A stretch of DNA of 10,320 bases from Bacteroidota bacterium (GTDB lineage Bacteria; Bacteroidota; Bacteroidia; Bacteroidales; UBA10428): assembly GCA_017860375.1 (NCBI GenBank), contig JAGDMB010000085.1, forward strand, positions 1 through 10,320, given 5' to 3'. This document shows, one piece after another, positions 1-7,207 of this stretch. Under the pieces are notes generated by a model. It worked only from the letters and a program-made list of their open reading frames with translations, had not been told where the DNA came from and ran no database searches. How positions within the stretch are numbered: position 1 is the first letter of the stretch; every line of letters begins with the position of its first letter. A program made the translations under genes and the position numbers.

Positions 1-530
1 ACATTTCCTTCGATGATACGGGTGACCGGCGTTCCCTCACTGTTTAATACTTTTTCTCTCACGAGGATGCCGTCACTGAAATGCAGGGTTAATCCTACAA
101 CCAGTCCTGCCACAACCTGGGCAATGATTTTGAATGTCCCCCGAAGGCCGGCTTTGTTCTTCTTGAATACTTTGATGTAGTCATCAATGAAACCGACGGT
201 ACCCAGCCAGATGGTGATAAAAAGCATCAGCAGCACATATACATTGTGCAGGTCACAGAACAGGATTACCGGTATCAGGATAGAGGCCAGAATGATCAGT
301 CCGCCCATGGTGGGAGTTCCCTTTTTTGACATCTGCCCTTCAAGGCCAAGGTCCCTGATGGTCTCTCCGATCTGTTTCTGCTGAAGGAACCGGATGATCC
401 TTTTGCCCGTAAACAGGGAAATTATCAGTGAGGTGATCACGGTCATGGCGGAACGGAAGGATATATACTGAAACAAACCGGCCCCCGGCACATCAAATTT
501 TTCAAGATAGTCAAACAGGTAATAGAGCAT
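1..530 (-). CDS. mraY: Phospho-N-acetylmuramoyl-pentapeptide transferase MraY (partial, 3' end outside window)
   Basis: This integral membrane enzyme transfers phospho-MurNAc-pentapeptide from UDP to undecaprenyl phosphate, making lipid I on the inner face of the cytoplasmic membrane. The window holds the first 176 codons; family members are usually about 360-420 residues. The translation begins MLYYLFDYLEKF. It shows the family motif GTPTMGG at residues 71-77 and the aspartate pair in DDYIK at 116-120, the Asp-rich catalytic/Mg-binding site. Hydrophobic membrane segments lie around residues 25-42, 77-93, 98-115 and 134-150. The ATG at 530 lies three bases after the murE stop codon, so translation is probably coupled. 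It is the last dcw gene visible here; murD, ftsW and murG would be expected further left. The identification is secure; only the truncation limits it. Confidence 0.96.
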   Translation of the reverse strand, partial: MLYYLFDYLEKFDVPGAGLFQYISFRSAMTVITSLIISLFTGKRIIRFLQQKQIGETIRDLGLEGQMSKKGTPTMGGLIILASILIPVILFCDLHNVYVLLMLFITIWLGTVGFIDDYIKVFKKNKAGLRGTFKIIAQVVAGLVVGLTLHFSDGILVREKVLNSEGTPVTRIIEGN

Positions 531-533
531 GGT

Positions 534-2018
534 TTACTGTGCGTTTGTTTTGGTTTGTCCGAATAGCTCTGCAACGAAATCCAAATCGCTGAAAGGGTAT
601 TTGACTCCCCTGATCTCCTGGTAATTTTCATGTCCCTTGCCGGCAATCAGCACCATATCGCCCTGACCGGCCATTAAGCATGCACTCCGGATGGCTTCCC
701 GGCGATCTGCGATCGCAATGGTTTTGAGGGATTGCTCTTCATTCAGGCCTTGTTTCATATCGGCTATGATTTCATCCGGTTCTTCATCCCGTGGATTGTC
801 GGAAGTAAGGATCAGGCGGTCACTCATTCCTGCTGCTACCTGCGCCATTATGGGACGCTTTGTCTTGTCCCTGTTGCCTCCGGCTCCGACGACGGTAATG
901 ATTCGCTTTTCCGGCGGCCTTATCTGGTGAAGGGTGGAAAGGACATTCTCAAGGGCATCGGGTGTATGGGCATAATCAATTATGGCGGTGACTCCTTCTT
1001 TCGATTTCAGATACTGAAACCGTCCCTCAACGGATTCAAGCTGGCTGATGATCCTGAGGATGTCCTCCTTTGCCTGACCCAAAAGCCTTGCGGTGGCGAA
1101 TACGGCAAGCAGGTTGCTGGCGTTGAATGCGCCCAAAAAACGCGTCCAGACTTCCGTCTGATCAATGCTCAGCAACATACCGTCGGCATGGCTTTCGATG
1201 ATCCTGGCTTTGAAGTCGGCCATGGATTTCACGCCGAAGGTTTTTATCGTGGCTATTGTATTTTGCACCATAATCTTTCCGTTACGGTCATCGCCGTTTA
1301 TCAGAGCGAAACTGCCGGATGGAAGATTGTCAAAGAACCGTTTTTTGGCCCGGATGTATTCATCAAAAGTTTTATGATAATCGAGGTGGTCATGGGTAAT
1401 ATTGGAGAAGATGCCACCGGCAAATTCAAGGCCTGCCACCCGCTGCTGGGCAAGGGCATGCGAGCTGACTTCCATAAAGGCATACCGGCAGCCTGCATCC
1501 GCCATTTCTTTCAACAAACCGTGCAGTTGCACAGGATCAGGTGTGGTATGGGTAGCCCCAACCGTTTTCTGGCCGATATAATTGCGTATAGTAGACAGAC
1601 AGCCGGTTTTATAACCGAGAGCCGTGAAAAGCCGGTAAAGGAGGGTCACCGTGGTTGTCTTGCCATTGGTTCCGGTTATGCCCACCAGTTTCAACCGTGA
1701 GGAGGGATTGTCATAAAAGTTGGAAGCCATTATTCCCAGTGCCCTGGCACTGTCCTTTACCTTCACAAAGGTGATCCCGGCCGGAATCCCAGCCTGAATC
1801 CCGGCCGGTATTGTTTCGCAGACTATGATGCCGGCCCCGTTTGAAAGAGCCTGTGGAATAAAATCGTGTCCGTCAGCATGACTGCCTTTCACGGCCACAA
1901 AAGCCGATCGGGGTGTTGCCGATTGTGAATTGAAGGTTATGGCGGCAACCGGGGCATCTTTGTCCCCGGAAATCTCCACCACTTCAATGGATTTTAATAC
2001 CTCGCTGAGCTTTTTCAT
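534..2018 (-). CDS. murE: UDP-MurNAc-L-Ala-D-Glu:meso-diaminopimelate ligase MurE
   Basis: This cytoplasmic ATP-dependent Mur ligase adds the third residue of the peptidoglycan stem peptide. The 494-residue length is typical. The P-loop GITGTNGKT is at residues 113-121, the likely carbamylated lysine is K225 in YIRAK, and the C-terminal domain has DNPRDEEP at 407-414 and GKGHE at 460-464. The DNPR signature is the one found in meso-diaminopimelate-adding enzymes rather than lysine-adding ones, so a DAP-type wall is inferred. The ATG at 2018 lies two bases after the ftsI stop; I see no strong Shine-Dalgarno, so it may rely on coupling. One oddity is a PAGIQAGIPAGI stretch at residues 71-82 in the N-terminal UDP-binding domain, encoded by a 12-base tandem repeat. 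All catalytic motifs are intact. Confidence 0.97.
   Translation of the reverse strand: MKKLSEVLKSIEVVEISGDKDAPVAAITFNSQSATPRSAFVAVKGSHADGHDFIPQALSNGAGIIVCETIPAGIQAGIPAGITFVKVKDSARALGIMASNFYDNPSSRLKLVGITGTNGKTTTVTLLYRLFTALGYKTGCLSTIRNYIGQKTVGATHTTPDPVQLHGLLKEMADAGCRYAFMEVSSHALAQQRVAGLEFAGGIFSNITHDHLDYHKTFDEYIRAKKRFFDNLPSGSFALINGDDRNGKIMVQNTIATIKTFGVKSMADFKARIIESHADGMLLSIDQTEVWTRFLGAFNASNLLAVFATARLLGQAKEDILRIISQLESVEGRFQYLKSKEGVTAIIDYAHTPDALENVLSTLHQIRPPEKRIITVVGAGGNRDKTKRPIMAQVAAGMSDRLILTSDNPRDEEPDEIIADMKQGLNEEQSLKTIAIADRREAIRSACLMAGQGDMVLIAGKGHENYQEIRGVKYPFSDLDFVAELFGQTKTNAQ
1773..1808. repeat. Three 12-bp imperfect tandem units inside murE
   Basis: On the plus strand the units gatcccggccgg, aatcccagcctg and aatcccggccgg follow each other directly. 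Because 12 is a multiple of three the repeat keeps the frame and encodes PAGI-QAGI-PAGI in MurE residues 71-82. It is probably a slippage expansion in a surface loop of the N-terminal domain. Confidence 0.85.
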
Positions 2019-2020
2019 AA

Positions 2021-4153
2021 TCAGTCTGCATACGTCATTTCAAGTATTACCCGGTCTCCTTTTCTGGCCCTGGTTCCGGGTGCAATTGACTGCCTTCTCA
2101 CGCTGCCTTTCCCCAGGATGGCAACTCTCAACCCTGCATTTTCGAGCAGGTAAACGGCATCTTTTGCCCCCAGGGAGACCACATCAGGAACCAGGTTCTC
2201 CACTGTTCTTCTTTCACTGAACTCGATACCCTGTTCATCGCGGTTCGTATTTACCCATTCCGATTGAATACGCTTGTTTTCAACGGGGATATCCAGGTCC
2301 TGCAAAGCCATTCTGGTTTCATCGCGGTTGCCGTTCTTCGAGCCGGGTAAATCCACCATAACGTCCTTTTCTTTTTTGACGGGATGATGCATTTCAACCG
2401 AGGTTGCATATACTTTCTTTGCAATTTCAAGAAATACAGGCCCGGCTACCTGGTTGCCGTAATACACTTGTTTTGACGGGGAATTAACAATGACAATGCA
2501 GGAATAGCGCGGTTCGTCTGCCGGAAAATACCCGACAAAAGATGCCTGATAGCTGACCTCATTGCCGGTTTTATATCCGTATTTTTTATTATAGATCTGA
2601 TTGGTGCCGGTTTTCCCGGCGATTTTTATTTGCGGATTTTTAAGATTTTTTGCTGTTCCCTTTTCTACCACGCCTTCCAGCAGGTACTGTACCTTTTTCA
2701 ACGTCGCCCTTGAGCAGACTGAAGGTTCCAGCACCTCTGTCCCGAAATGCTTCAGGGTTTTTCCGTGATACTGAAGTTCCCTTACAAACACCGGCTTCAC
2801 CATTTTGCCATCATTGGCAATTGCGTTATAAAAAGCAAGGGTCTGCAGGGGTGTCAGCCTTACCTCGTATCCGTAGGCCATTTGTGCAAGGGATATTCCC
2901 GACCACATTTTTTCGCCCGGATAGCGGATAACCGGCTTGCCCTCCCCTTTTATTTCAATACCGAGACTTTCGTTCAGGCGCATGCGGTACAGCCTGTCCA
3001 CAAAATGCTGCGGCTGGCTTTTGTAGTTTTCGGTAATGATCTTAGCCATGCCAACGTTGGAGGAGTATTCAAAGACTTCCGCAACGGATATCCTGCCGTA
3101 ACCACCATGCTTGTATTGTTCATCGCGGATCACCTTGTCATAGTATTTGAACGTACCGTCACCGGTATCGATGGTGTCCTCCAGGTCCACGTAGCCATCT
3201 TCAAGAGCGGCGATCAGCACGGGAAGTTTGAAGGTTGAACCCGGTTCCGTGCTCTCGCCGATGGCAAAATTCTGAAGCTCGCGGTAGTTTCCCTGGCTGT
3301 CCTTGCTGAGGTTTACCATGGCTTTTACTTCTCCCGTCTGCACTTCCATTAAAATGGCCGTTCCGTGCCTGGCGTCCTGGGCTCTCAGTTGTTCCACCAG
3401 TGCTTTTTCAGCGACATCCTGAATATCCACATCAAGGGTGGTGATCACATCGGCACCATCCCTGGGTTCTATTTCATTCCGGTCGTTGACGGGCATCCAG
3501 ATGTCGCCGTTCAGCCTTTGCATCAGCCTCACTCCTTCCACCCCATTCAGCTGGTCTTCATATGCCCCTTCAATGCCCACTACGTTGCCGTTCTCATCTT
3601 TTGTCGTATACCCGATCAGCCTTGCGGCAAGATTCTGGTGGGGCCTGATCCGTTTGTTCTCCTGGAGAAAAATAAAGCCACCCTTGTATTTTCCATACCT
3701 GAAGATGGGAAAGGTTTTCAGTTGTTTCAGCTGGATGTAATTGACTCCCGATTTCACCAGATGGTATCTTTTTCCCTGTTTACGGGCCGAAACAAATTCC
3801 TGACGGTAAACCGAAGAAGGTTTATCGTTAAAAAGTCTCGAAAGGCAATACGCCAGTGAATCGACGCCGGAATAGAAAATTTTATCCGTCAGGGCATTGC
3901 AGCGCGTGTCAAAACGGATCTCGTAATACGGCACCGAGCTTGCCAGAAGTCGGCCATCCGCGGCATAAATGCTGCCCCGGTCTGCCGGTATGATCATGTT
4001 TTTCAGGATGTATTCGCTGGCTTCCTCTTCCCATTTGGTTTTTTCAAAGATCTGGATATACAGGATCTTTCCGATGATCAGCAATCCAAGTACCAGAAAA
4101 CTAAAGTAGACTACGGCCACCCTCCATATTATGTCACGCTTGATGGATATCAC
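2021..4153 (-). CDS. ftsI: Division-specific peptidoglycan transpeptidase FtsI/PBP3 with C-terminal PASTA domain
   Basis: This class B penicillin-binding protein crosslinks septal peptidoglycan on the periplasmic side of the membrane. It has 710 residues: a short cytoplasmic tail, one membrane helix at about residues 11-33, and the dimerisation/pedestal region (the ADRGSIYA motif at 57-64 is typical). The transpeptidase domain carries the nucleophile S306 in STFK (306-309), the SxN motif SSN (364-366) and KTGT (514-517). After the catalytic domain come a charged, low-complexity linker (about 585-650) and one PASTA domain (about 655-710). The start codon is GTG at 4153-4151, which overlaps the ftsL TGA stop as GTGA; the protein then reads MISIKRDIIW directly into the membrane helix, which supports this start. 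The single PASTA domain and the neighbours fit Bacteroidota FtsI. All three catalytic motifs are intact. Confidence 0.96.
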   Translation of the reverse strand: MISIKRDIIWRVAVVYFSFLVLGLLIIGKILYIQIFEKTKWEEEASEYILKNMIIPADRGSIYAADGRLLASSVPYYEIRFDTRCNALTDKIFYSGVDSLAYCLSRLFNDKPSSVYRQEFVSARKQGKRYHLVKSGVNYIQLKQLKTFPIFRYGKYKGGFIFLQENKRIRPHQNLAARLIGYTTKDENGNVVGIEGAYEDQLNGVEGVRLMQRLNGDIWMPVNDRNEIEPRDGADVITTLDVDIQDVAEKALVEQLRAQDARHGTAILMEVQTGEVKAMVNLSKDSQGNYRELQNFAIGESTEPGSTFKLPVLIAALEDGYVDLEDTIDTGDGTFKYYDKVIRDEQYKHGGYGRISVAEVFEYSSNVGMAKIITENYKSQPQHFVDRLYRMRLNESLGIEIKGEGKPVIRYPGEKMWSGISLAQMAYGYEVRLTPLQTLAFYNAIANDGKMVKPVFVRELQYHGKTLKHFGTEVLEPSVCSRATLKKVQYLLEGVVEKGTAKNLKNPQIKIAGKTGTNQIYNKKYGYKTGNEVSYQASFVGYFPADEPRYSCIVIVNSPSKQVYYGNQVAGPVFLEIAKKVYATSVEMHHPVKKEKDVMVDLPGSKNGNRDETRMALQDLDIPVENKRIQSEWVNTNRDEQGIEFSERRTVENLVPDVVSLGAKDAVYLLENAGLRVAILGKGSVRRQSIAPGTRARKGDRVILEMTYAD

Positions 4154-4611
4154 GGATTTCGCTTTCGTATAAGTTTTTTTGGAGGTTCGACCGAGGGTTT
4201 CAGCCCGAGGCTTTTTGCATCCACTATCGCTGCAACTTCTGAAGGTTTGCTGATATTCATCAGTTCAGCCGCAATGGTTATCTGTTCTGCGCGGAGATTT
4301 TTTACTTCAAGCTCCGTCTCGGTTATTTTTCTGACCATCCGTTCGGCATGGTAGCGGTTTCCTATATAAAGGACGGCCAGCAAGGTAAGAAACAATACAA
4401 ACGGGAGCTGGCGGGTCATGCCTTCCCTCGTCAGTATGGACCCGTCAAGGAATTCCTTTGCCCGAATGGGTTTTTTTTCATCCTTGTCTGCGTTGGTTTT
4501 TTCAGCGGTTTTGCCGGAGCTATCCGCAGGTTTCTTTTCAACGGCGGGACCAAGGGGTTCGACGAAGGATTCAATCTCCGCAAAATCTATGTTTCTGTCA
4601 TCTCTGTACAT
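4150..4611 (-). CDS. ftsL: FtsL-like cell division protein (Bacteroidota type)
   Basis: This is a small bitopic protein of 153 residues. It has a charged, Lys/Glu-rich cytoplasmic part (1-68), one membrane helix at about 69-85, and a heptad-like helical stretch at about 88-120 (RKITETELEVKNLRAEQ). It ends in a basic tail. This topology and its place between rsmH and ftsI match FtsL, a divisome scaffold that pairs with FtsB and FtsQ and activates FtsI-FtsW. FtsL sequences are poorly conserved, so the call rests on topology and position more than on residue identity. The cytoplasmic arm of about 68 residues is long compared with E. coli FtsL, as is common in Bacteroidota. The ATG at 4611 lies five bases after the rsmH stop, and GAAGG in the overlap of the rsmH end could serve as ribosome binding site. 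Confidence 0.85.
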   Translation of the reverse strand: MYRDDRNIDFAEIESFVEPLGPAVEKKPADSSGKTAEKTNADKDEKKPIRAKEFLDGSILTREGMTRQLPFVLFLTLLAVLYIGNRYHAERMVRKITETELEVKNLRAEQITIAAELMNISKPSEVAAIVDAKSLGLKPSVEPPKKLIRKRNP

Positions 4612-4616
4612 AGCCT

Positions 4617-5519
4617 TCAGTTCTTTTGCGCTGCACGAAGTTTAGCGCTTCGTGCCCGAATGTTGTTTTCCCGTTCTTTTTCCCGGGGGACGATCGGCCG
4701 GTGGTTGATGGCCCGGAAGGGCACCGAAAAATTCCCGAATACATCTTTTTCCGTGATACCACTGATATCGCCCGATCGGATATAGTTCTTAACCAGCCTG
4801 TCTTCCAGCGAATGGTAGCTGATCACCACCATTCTTCCTCCTGCATGGAGCAATACACTGCTTTGCTGCAACAACCCGATAAGATTTTCCAATTCACGGT
4901 TCACTTCAATCCGCAGTGCCTGAAAGACTTTTGACAGGTATTGATTGGCTTGCCTTTCCGGGATACAGGATTGAAGGACAGTCACCAGCCCGCCTGTAGT
5001 TTCAATTTTCCGTGACAGCCTGGCGGCAGTGATGGACCTGGCAATTTTCCTGCTGTTATGCAGTTCGCCGTAAGTTTTAAAAATCCGCTCCAGGTCCGTT
5101 TCAGGATATTCCGCGATTATTTTTGCCGCAGTTAGTAGGCTCCTGTTGTTCATTCTCATATCAAGCACGGAATCAAACCGGTAGCTAAATCCTCTCCCGG
5201 GCGTATCAAAATGATGGGACGAAACGCCCAGATCGGCCAGGATTCCGTCAACACCTTTCACACCATAATAGCTGAGGTAATTTTCAAGGAACCTGAAATT
5301 TCCGCGGGTAAAAACGATCCGTTTATCCTGCGGAACCTGTGCTTCCGCATTTTCATCCTGGTCGAACGCATAAAGCTTTCCGCGCTGACCCAGCCGATCG
5401 AGTATCCCGCGTGAATGTCCTCCTCCACCAAAGGTTGCATCAACATAAGTTCCCGATGCCTGTATATTCAGGCCTTCGATGGCTTCGTCGAGCAAAACCG
5501 GTTGATGATAGGCTGTCAT
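4617..5519 (-). CDS. rsmH: 16S rRNA (cytosine(1402)-N(4))-methyltransferase RsmH (MraW)
   Basis: This S-adenosylmethionine-dependent methyltransferase modifies C1402 of 16S rRNA in the ribosomal decoding centre. The 300-residue length is normal. The SAM-binding glycine loop is DATFGGGGHS at residues 27-36, followed by the acidic FDQD at 52-55. The family motifs ADLGVSSHHFD (95-105), FQALRIEVNREL (199-210) and SYHSLEDRLVK (234-244) are all present. It ends in the typical Arg/Lys-rich tail (RARSAKLRAAQKN). The ATG at 5519 overlaps the mraZ TGA as ATGA, so the two should be translationally coupled. Position second in the operon, after mraZ, is the standard dcw order. Confidence 0.97.
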   Translation of the reverse strand: MTAYHQPVLLDEAIEGLNIQASGTYVDATFGGGGHSRGILDRLGQRGKLYAFDQDENAEAQVPQDKRIVFTRGNFRFLENYLSYYGVKGVDGILADLGVSSHHFDTPGRGFSYRFDSVLDMRMNNRSLLTAAKIIAEYPETDLERIFKTYGELHNSRKIARSITAARLSRKIETTGGLVTVLQSCIPERQANQYLSKVFQALRIEVNRELENLIGLLQQSSVLLHAGGRMVVISYHSLEDRLVKNYIRSGDISGITEKDVFGNFSVPFRAINHRPIVPREKERENNIRARSAKLRAAQKN

Positions 5520-5983
5520 TCATTTTTATCTTTACTGATATTGCCCATTATTTTTTCCGCCAGTGCAGCAAAATCATCACTACCGCTGTCAATTTCATCA
5601 TACGTGCTGCGGGGCCATATTTCAATCTTTCCCGGCTGACCCGCCATGACAATTTCCTTGTCGGCCCCAATGTTTTCCATTAAACGCCTTGGCAGCAATA
5701 TCCGGTTGTTGGCATCGAGCGATACTTCGGCTGTATCCTTCAGCAGTCCCCGCAGAAATTTATTGTGTTCGCGATTGTAAGGATTGATGTTGCTGTCAAG
5801 TATATGGGTTTGTCTTTCCCACTCATCCATGGGATACAACACCAGGCATTTTTCAAAAATGTCCCTTTTGATGACAAACCTTTCCTGCATACCATGCCCC
5901 ATTTGCCTGATAAATGCCATTGGCAGCGATACCCTACCCTTATCATCCAGTCTGCATGTGTAATCACCAATGAAGGTTATCAT
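5516..5983 (-). CDS. mraZ: Transcriptional regulator MraZ
   Basis: MraZ is a ring-forming DNA-binding protein with two AbrB/SpoVT-like domains that controls its own dcw operon. Here it has 155 residues. The first domain has DDKGRVSLP at residues 13-21 and the second has DANNRILLPRRL at 90-101, the paired signature of the family. The reading frame is open upstream to an ATG at 6100, but I choose the ATG at 5983. It gives MITFIGDYTCRLDDKG, the usual MraZ N terminus, and has AGAGG seven bases ahead as a ribosome binding site. The longer form would add 39 unrelated residues read through the operator. It is the first gene of the operon and is expected to bind the four direct repeats at 6025-6064. 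Confidence 0.96.
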   Translation of the reverse strand: MITFIGDYTCRLDDKGRVSLPMAFIRQMGHGMQERFVIKRDIFEKCLVLYPMDEWERQTHILDSNINPYNREHNKFLRGLLKDTAEVSLDANNRILLPRRLMENIGADKEIVMAGQPGKIEIWPRSTYDEIDSGSDDFAALAEKIMGNISKDKNE

Positions 5984-6024
5984 AGAAAGGCCTCTGTTAG
6001 TGAAAAGTAAAAATAATACAAAAA

Positions 6025-6064
6025 TTCCCACTTTGTACCACTTTTCACCATTTTTTCCCACTTT
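6025..6064 (-). promoter_or_regulatory. Four MraZ boxes, phased every 10 bp, upstream of mraZ
   Basis: Read on the minus strand, four abutting 10-base units occur: AAAGTGGGAA (6064-6055), AAAATGGTGA (6054-6045), AAAGTGGTAC (6044-6035) and AAAGTGGGAA (6034-6025). The TGGGN-like cores repeat once per helical turn. This matches known MraZ operators, which are TGGGN repeats at 10-bp spacing in E. coli and AAAGTG repeats in mollicutes. The array ends 41 bases before the mraZ start. A weak -7 candidate, TATTTTTA on the minus strand at 6015-6008, lies between the array and the gene. I could not find a convincing -33 partner, so the exact promoter is unresolved. Confidence 0.85.
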
Positions 6065-6153
6065 GTTGATAACTTTTTCCACCAGCGCCTTGCAATCCAC
6101 GCTGTACTTTGATTTTCAGACTTCCCAAAAGGTGATTACAAGGGGATATTTAC

Positions 6154-6161
6154 TATTTTTG
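6154..6161 (+). promoter_or_regulatory. Candidate Bacteroidota -7 promoter element for the acyltransferase gene
   Basis: TATTTTTG fits the Bacteroidota primary sigma factor -7 consensus TAnnTTTG. It lies 20 bases before the ATG at 6182, which would give a leader of only about 10-15 bases. No good TTTG-type -33 element is seen at the expected spacing, so the support is partial. It lies in the 198-base divergent region shared with the mraZ operator. Confidence 0.45.
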
Positions 6162-6181
6162 CGGCATCCGATACAAGCAAA

Positions 6182-7027
6182 ATGGAAACCCCATACAAGC
6201 GGATCAAACCTGTTAACATACGGAAGGTCTTTCAGGATAAGAATCCCCGGCTGGCAAAATTAATTCCCGCAGCCGTTTACCGGTATATCGAGAAAATTGC
6301 GCACCAGAAGGATGTCAACGATTTCCTGGCGAAATACGGGGACCGGTTCGGACTCGATTTTGTGAAGGCTGCCATCCTCGATTTCAATGTAAAGGTGACC
6401 ACGGTGGGAGAAGAAAACATACCGAAAGAAGGGAGGTACATCATCGCCTCCAATCATCCGCTGGGAGGCTTTGACGGTCTGCTGATCATGGATGCGCTTA
6501 GCCGGCATTTTTCTGAATTCCGGTTTCTGGTGAATGACATCCTGATGAACATCACCAACCTGCATCCGGTGTTCATTCCCGTCAACAAGCACGGGAGACA
6601 GGATCCGGAAGCGGCTGCCGAAATGGACCGGGTATTCCGTTCCGGCATGCAGGTTTTAACTTTCCCGGCAGGACTGGTTTCGCGAAAGTCCGGTAACACT
6701 GTCATGGACCTGGTGTGGAAAAAGAATTTCATCAGCAAAGCCATCCAGTATCAGCGCGACATAATCCCCGTATTTGTCAGGGGAGAGTGTTCACGCTTTT
6801 TCTACCGTCTTTATAAAATCCGGAAATTTTTGGGGATCAAAACCAATATTGAGATGCTCTACCTGGTGGATGAAACCTGGAAACACAAGAACAAGAGCTT
6901 CACCATCACCTTTGGAAAGCCAATTTCTTACACCACCTTCGACAAAACGAAAAACTTTAACGAATGGGCGAAATGGGTGAAGGAGCGGTGTTATGCACTG
7001 GGAGGGATTACGAATGTGCCGGTGTAG
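6182..7027 (+). CDS. PlsC-like lysophospholipid/glycerol acyltransferase
   Basis: This 281-residue protein is a membrane-associated acyltransferase. The catalytic block is SNHPLGGFDGL at residues 90-100, with His92 and Asp98 as the likely catalytic pair. They are separated by five residues instead of the four in classical PlsC. The substrate-binding block reads FPAG (161-164) instead of FPEG, and a phosphate-contact region VFIPVNKHGRQD is at 130-141. Both deviations recur in the OlsF C-terminal/hemolysin-like acyltransferase group, so they look like a subfamily trait rather than decay. The likely reaction is acyl transfer to a lysolipid, either lysophosphatidate or the hydroxyl of an N-acyl aminolipid (glycine- or ornithine-lipid synthesis, as in GlsA). 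No partner N-acyltransferase is nearby, so the substrate is undecided and no symbol is given. The gene stands alone, divergent from mraZ; no Shine-Dalgarno is evident, but the leader is A-rich. Confidence 0.85.
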   Translation: METPYKRIKPVNIRKVFQDKNPRLAKLIPAAVYRYIEKIAHQKDVNDFLAKYGDRFGLDFVKAAILDFNVKVTTVGEENIPKEGRYIIASNHPLGGFDGLLIMDALSRHFSEFRFLVNDILMNITNLHPVFIPVNKHGRQDPEAAAEMDRVFRSGMQVLTFPAGLVSRKSGNTVMDLVWKKNFISKAIQYQRDIIPVFVRGECSRFFYRLYKIRKFLGIKTNIEMLYLVDETWKHKNKSFTITFGKPISYTTFDKTKNFNEWAKWVKERCYALGGITNVPV

Positions 7028-7031
7028 GAAA

Positions 7032-7095
7032 GTTTGAAGGTTTGAAGGTTTGAAAATTTGAAAGTTCAAAAATTTGAAGATTTGAGCGTTTGAAG
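7032..7095. repeat. Degenerate octamer array A, GTTTGAAG type, eight units
   Basis: Eight units run in perfect 8-base phase: gtttgaag, gtttgaag, gtttgaaa, atttgaaa, gttcaaaa, atttgaag, atttgagc, gtttgaag. The array starts four bases after the acyltransferase stop codon. Eight is not a multiple of three and no gene is open here, so it is non-coding. The TTTGAAAGTTCAAA stretch (7057-7070) can fold into a short stem but is not a convincing terminator. Confidence 0.85.
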
Positions 7096-7121
7096 ATACA
7101 AGCATGCTCAAAATACCCCGT

Positions 7122-7201
7122 ATAATCTCTTAATCTGTAAATCTGTCAATCTGTTATTTTGTCAATCTCTAAACCTGTTAATCTGTCAATCTGTAAACCT
7201 G
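7122..7201. repeat. Degenerate octamer array B, TnAATCTG type, ten units
   Basis: Ten units run in perfect 8-base phase: ataatctc, ttaatctg, taaatctg, tcaatctg, ttattttg, tcaatctc, taaacctg, ttaatctg, tcaatctg, taaacctg. The array ends six bases before the response-regulator stop codon. It has the same period as array A but a different consensus. The 26-base spacer between the arrays contains the palindrome agcatgct (7101-7108). Together the arrays fill almost the whole 180-base gap between the convergent genes, and no classical hairpin-plus-T terminator is seen there. Confidence 0.85.
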
Positions 7202-7207
7202 CACCCT

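Noticed and set aside
732..1700. A 322-codon plus-strand open frame opposite murE.
   Set aside because: It is antisense to a fully conserved MurE coding region, has no recognisable domain, and fits a shadow of the real frame.
4441..4611. FtsL as some unrelated membrane protein, because its sequence is weakly conserved.
   Set aside because: One membrane helix followed by a heptad-like helix, the small size, and the position between rsmH and ftsI all fit FtsL better than any alternative.
5984..6100. An in-frame upstream ATG at 6100 that would make MraZ 194 residues long.
   Set aside because: The extra 39 residues are read through the MraZ boxes, do not resemble the family, and the ATG at 5983 has a good ribosome binding site and gives the standard N terminus.
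7057..7070. A possible terminator stem, TTTGAA-ag-TTCAAA, between the convergent genes.
   Set aside because: The stem is only six A/T-rich pairs, arises from one inverted-looking unit of the octamer array, and has no following T-run on either strand that would make a convincing terminator.
7032..7201. The octamer arrays as a CRISPR array.
   Set aside because: The units are 8 bases and abut directly. There are no 25-40 base repeats, no unique spacers and no cas genes.
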